12,371 nt of DNA from Cyclobacteriaceae bacterium (GTDB taxonomy: Bacteria; Bacteroidota; Bacteroidia; Cytophagales; Cyclobacteriaceae), in NCBI GenBank assembly GCA_019751475.1, contig JAIENH010000004.1, positions 1-12,371 on the forward strand. The letters run 5' to 3'. A program made the position numbers and the translations under genes. The notes beneath the pieces are model-generated. The model was not told where the DNA came from. It ran no database searches and saw only the letters and a program-made list of their open reading frames with translations. Below, one piece after another: positions 9,874-12,371 of the stretch (the stretch's first letter is position 1; every line of letters starts with the position of its first letter).

Positions 9874-10899
9874 TCAATAGCGTGAATCTTTCAACTTGTC
9901 CTTCTCACCTCCGAAGAGCACATCCACGACACCGGGCTCCATGAAAAATTTCTGCGGGAATGGCAGTTCAATTTTAGATACTTCGTTGAGTTCATTCATG
10001 GCATCCGCGGGCAGCTCAAATGAAAGACAGCCGAGCACATCTTCCATCTGAGCCACTTTCGTAGCACCTACAACGGGTATCACCGACTGATTCTTATGCT
10101 GACGTGTCCAGTTAATGGCCACTTGCGAAGCCGTGACTCCCAACCGATCAGCTATCTCCACCACTTTTTTGGTGATGGCAACGGAGCGATCGCTCAGGCG
10201 AATACTGGTGTCGGGCAAGCGGCCTTTATCTCCTTTCAAATATTTTCCCGTCAAGGCACCACCAGCTAATGGTGCCCAAGGTGTCACGGTCATACCAAAG
10301 GCTTTGGCCATGGGCATCAACTCGGCTTCCACCGTGCGTTGAATCAGACTATACTCAATCTGCAATCCGATAAATGAATCCCAACCTCTTAGTTCGGCCA
10401 TGGTGTTTGCCTGGCTCACTATCCAGGCGGGCGTGTCGCTGATGCCGATGTAGTGCACCATGCCTCGCCTGATGAGATCGTTGAGTCCTCGCAGGATTTC
10501 TTCCGTAGGGGTAAGGGCATCCCAAATATGTACCCACAACACATCAATGTAATCCGTATCTAATCGCTTGAGGCTCTCTTGCACGCTGCGCATCATATTT
10601 TTGCGATGATTACCGGCAAAATTCAAATCTCCACTGCGATCGCGTAGCGAATATTTGGTGGCCAGCACAAAATGATCACGATCGGCAGCAATGAAATCAC
10701 CTAGGAATTTTTCGGAAGTGCCTTCCGTGTAGCGATTGGCTGTATCCAAAAAGTTGCCACCGGCATTTGCATAAGCATCAAATATCTTTTTGCTCAATTC
10801 TTTGTCCGCGCCCCATTTCCACTCCGTGCCAAAGCCCATGGTGCCGAGGCTTAGTTCAGATACTCGCAATCCTGATCGTCCGAAAAGTTTGTAGTTCAT
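9874..10899 (-). CDS. Aldo/keto reductase
   Basis: This 341-residue NADPH-dependent oxidoreductase has a TIM barrel of the aldo/keto reductase superfamily. The catalytic tetrad is complete: Asp52 and Tyr57 in NFLDTANRYTEG, Lys82 in LATKYS, and His124 in DVLWVHIWD. The N-terminus MNYKLFGRSGLRVSELSLGTMGFG and the cofactor-loop region SVIPVVGATKVAQMEDVLG (about 274-292) are typical of the YajO/Tas-like group. Probable substrates are aldehydes and ketones, including reactive carbonyls formed under oxidative stress, but the substrate is not fixed by sequence. It is divergent from a DJ-1/PfpI gene across 123 bp, suggesting shared control. The frame stays open for 22 codons past the stop, which I take as chance. 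Confidence 0.93.
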   Translation of the reverse strand: MNYKLFGRSGLRVSELSLGTMGFGTEWKWGADKELSKKIFDAYANAGGNFLDTANRYTEGTSEKFLGDFIAADRDHFVLATKYSLRDRSGDLNFAGNHRKNMMRSVQESLKRLDTDYIDVLWVHIWDALTPTEEILRGLNDLIRRGMVHYIGISDTPAWIVSQANTMAELRGWDSFIGLQIEYSLIQRTVEAELMPMAKAFGMTVTPWAPLAGGALTGKYLKGDKGRLPDTSIRLSDRSVAITKKVVEIADRLGVTASQVAINWTRQHKNQSVIPVVGATKVAQMEDVLGCLSFELPADAMNELNEVSKIELPFPQKFFMEPGVVDVLFGGEKDKLKDSRY

Positions 10900-10918
10900 G
10901 CTGATTGATTGGTTAGTC

Positions 10919-10926
10919 TATATTTG
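10919..10926 (+). promoter_or_regulatory. Candidate Bacteroidota -7 element (TATATTTG)
   Basis: An exact match to TAnnTTTG on the plus strand, 96 bp before the DJ-1/PfpI-type gene. No good -33 TTTG appears at the normal spacing, so this is only a candidate. Confidence 0.35.
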
Positions 10927-10936
10927 TATGAATCGA

Positions 10937-10971
10937 TATTGGATACTCCGTTCTAGAGCTAGCATCCAATA
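10937..10971. promoter_or_regulatory. Palindrome tattggat-N19-atccaata, candidate operator
   Basis: Two perfect 8-bp inverted arms lie 19 bp apart, midway between two divergent genes. The spacer itself contains ctag-ag-ctag (10953-10962), and cctagg follows immediately. The position and symmetry fit a regulator binding site controlling both the aldo/keto reductase and the DJ-1/PfpI gene. The regulator is not encoded nearby. Confidence 0.45.
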
Positions 10972-11022
10972 CCTAGGTAAAGTACAATACAAGCAAAAAA
11001 GTTTAGTTAACCACTCCGAATA

Positions 11023-11628
11023 ATGAAAAAAATTGCCATCGTTCTTTTTGATGATGTAGAAGTCCTTGACTTTGCCGGACCGTTTGAAGTCTTCTCCATT
11101 ACCGGCAGGCGAAAGACTGGTGAGCCGTATGAAGTTTTCACCGTGGCCGAAAAAGAAACAATTGCTGCCCGCAACCAGTTGACCATCACCCCCACTTACA
11201 CATTCGCCCAATGCCCGACTCCCCACATATTTCTTGTACCCGGAGGTGGTGGCTATCATGCAGACGGTCGTCCTTTTGGTTCGCGAAAGGAAATGCACAA
11301 CCCCGTGATGCTGGATTGGGTTAAGCGTATGAGCGGCACATCTGAGAAAATTCTTTCGGTTTGTACAGGTGCTCTCATACTGGCAAAAGCCGGACTACTG
11401 GACAACCTGGAGGCCACGACTCATTTTATGGCGATAGATGCTTTGCGCGAAGCAGCCCCACGGACCAAGATCTCTCCAGAGAAACGTTACGTGGATAATG
11501 GTGACATCATTCTTTCGGCTGGTGTTTCGGCCGGTATTGACATGGCTTTTTATGTGGTAGAAAAACTACAGGGTAAAGAAGTGGCGCTAGAGTCAGCGCG
11601 GTATATGCAGTATGATTATTGGAAGTAG
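11023..11628 (+). CDS. DJ-1/PfpI-family protein (ThiJ/isonitrile-hydratase-like)
   Basis: This 201-residue single-domain protein has the class I glutamine-amidotransferase-like fold. The start MKKIAIVLFDDVEVLDFAGPFEVF gives Asp16 and Glu22. The nucleophile elbow SVCTGALILAKAGLL places the reactive cysteine at 114. GTG-type loop residues and THFMAIDAL (133-141) follow the pattern of the ThiJ/GlxA N-terminal domain and isonitrile hydratases. There is no C-terminal AraC-type DNA-binding domain, so it is an enzyme or stress protein rather than a GlxA regulator. Plausible activities are isonitrile hydration or glyoxalase/deglycase-like carbonyl repair; sequence alone does not decide. It is divergent from the aldo/keto reductase gene. 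The hairpin at 11709-11735 can end its transcript. Confidence 0.87.
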   Translation: MKKIAIVLFDDVEVLDFAGPFEVFSITGRRKTGEPYEVFTVAEKETIAARNQLTITPTYTFAQCPTPHIFLVPGGGGYHADGRPFGSRKEMHNPVMLDWVKRMSGTSEKILSVCTGALILAKAGLLDNLEATTHFMAIDALREAAPRTKISPEKRYVDNGDIILSAGVSAGIDMAFYVVEKLQGKEVALESARYMQYDYWK

Positions 11629-11708
11629 AGATGATGGTGCTTTGAAACTACTTCTCACAACTCGCCAACAGTAAAACTCTAAGTTAAAACGTGGCCATCA
11701 GAAAGCTA

Positions 11709-11735
11709 AAAAGCCTCGCTAATGGCGAGGCTTTT
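11709..11735. terminator. Hairpin terminator, copy A
   Basis: The stem aaaagcctcgc pairs with gcgaggctttt around a short loop. T-runs flank both sides, so it can act in both directions: for the DJ-1/PfpI-type gene on the plus strand, and as a relic of the tRNA terminator on the minus strand. It is a near copy of the hairpin at 12058-12084. Confidence 0.8.
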
Positions 11736-11747
11736 CGTGGGAGCTGA

Positions 11748-11763
11748 TCCCGATTCATCGGGA
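11748..11763. repeat. Palindrome tcccgat-tc-atcggga in the T-arm of the pseudo-tRNA
   Basis: A 7-bp perfect stem with a 2-nt centre, occupying the place of the T-loop and its 3' stem. The same arms, TCCCGAT and ATCGGGA, occur in each unit of the array at 12177-12371. Confidence 0.85.
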
Positions 11764-11776
11764 GAACCCCCGACCC

Positions 11777-12148
<372 letters not shown>

Positions 12149-12176
12149 GAGCTAAGCTCCCATTTTTCAATTCCTG

Positions 12177-12371
12177 AGATGCTCTGAACCTCCCGATAAT
12201 GATCGGGATGAGCTAAGCTCCCATTTTCAATCTTAAGATGCTCTGAACCTCCCGATAACGATCGGGATGAGCTAAGCTCCCATTTTTAATCTTAAGATGC
12301 TCTGAACCTCCCGATAATGATCGGGATGAGCTAAGCTCCCATTTTTCAATTCCTGAGATGCTCTGAACCTC
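12177..12371 (-). repeat. Tandem array of tRNA-Val 5' halves with D-loop palindromes
   Basis: Three complete units (12177-12235, 12236-12294, 12295-12355; 59, 59 and 61 bp) and the start of a fourth, cut by the window edge. On the minus strand each reads GGGAGCTTAGCTCA, an 18-bp palindrome TCCCGATnnnnATCGGGA, then GGTTCAGAGCATCT and a 13-15 bp AT-rich spacer. The tRNA parts are exactly positions 1-14 and the D-loop to anticodon-stem start of the adjacent tRNA-Val, with GCT of the D-loop replaced by the palindrome. Palindromes lie at 12191-12208, 12250-12267 and 12309-12326 and differ only in the loop (aatg, aacg, aatg). Each unit lacks anticodon, T-arm and 3' acceptor. Confidence 0.92.

Noticed and set aside
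10918..11298. A 126-codon minus-strand open frame
   Set aside because: It is mostly antisense to the 5' half of the DJ-1/PfpI gene and has no domain of its own.
12177..12371. CRISPR-like regular repeats at the right edge
   Set aside because: The period (59-61 bp) is regular, but the supposed spacers are nearly identical AT-rich strings and the repeat body is tRNA-Val sequence. There is no unique spacer content.

Overview
The window looks like chromosomal DNA from a Bacteroidota bacterium, most likely of the Cytophagales/Chryseolinea type. The signs are a long FtsX/MacB-type permease starting MIKYSLLLFLRNIRRQKLF, a DUF4468-type lipoprotein, weak or absent Shine-Dalgarno sequences, AT-rich promoters, and short intergenic palindromes and GCAGTAG heptads of the kind common in that phylum. 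The assignment rests on recognising protein families, not on a search.

Layout: (1) 1-2020, minus: an ABC-transporter permease that runs off the left edge. (2) 2021-2418: a non-coding gap with three related small palindromes. (3) 2419-4059, minus: an esterase/phospholipase gene and a ring-cleaving dioxygenase gene, a pair resembling MhqD/MhqO of quinone and electrophile resistance. (4) 4217-4693, plus: an AT-rich DUF4468-like lipoprotein gene, followed by a strong terminator shared with the next gene. (5) 4965-7187, minus: catalase-peroxidase katG, divergent from 7301-8236, plus: oxyR, whose peroxide-sensing cysteines fall exactly at C199 and C208. (6) 8289-8801: a YdeI/DUF1905-type protein. 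(7) 8808-9793, minus: a DUF3052-like protein and a DinB-fold protein. (8) 9874-10899, minus: an aldo/keto reductase, divergent from 11023-11628, plus: a DJ-1/PfpI-family protein. Much of the window is therefore a stress and detoxification neighbourhood covering peroxide, quinones/electrophiles and reactive carbonyls.

The right end (11685-12371) is the most unusual part and reads on the minus strand. A tandem array of truncated tRNA-Val 5' halves, each with an 18-bp palindrome (core TCCCGAT...ATCGGGA) in the D-loop, leads into one intact tRNA-Val(TAC). After it come a hairpin terminator and a small GIY-YIG endonuclease gene. The 3' end of that gene lies inside a second, degenerate tRNA-Val copy, in which the anticodon arm and the T-arm have each been replaced by an unrelated hairpin. 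That copy is followed by a second copy of the terminator and by a dead second start of a GIY-YIG gene (ATGGCCACGTTTTAA). This is a tandem duplication of a unit [tRNA - terminator - GIY-YIG], combined with repeated palindrome insertion into tRNA sequence. It may be a tRNA-associated selfish element, and I know of no named system that it matches.
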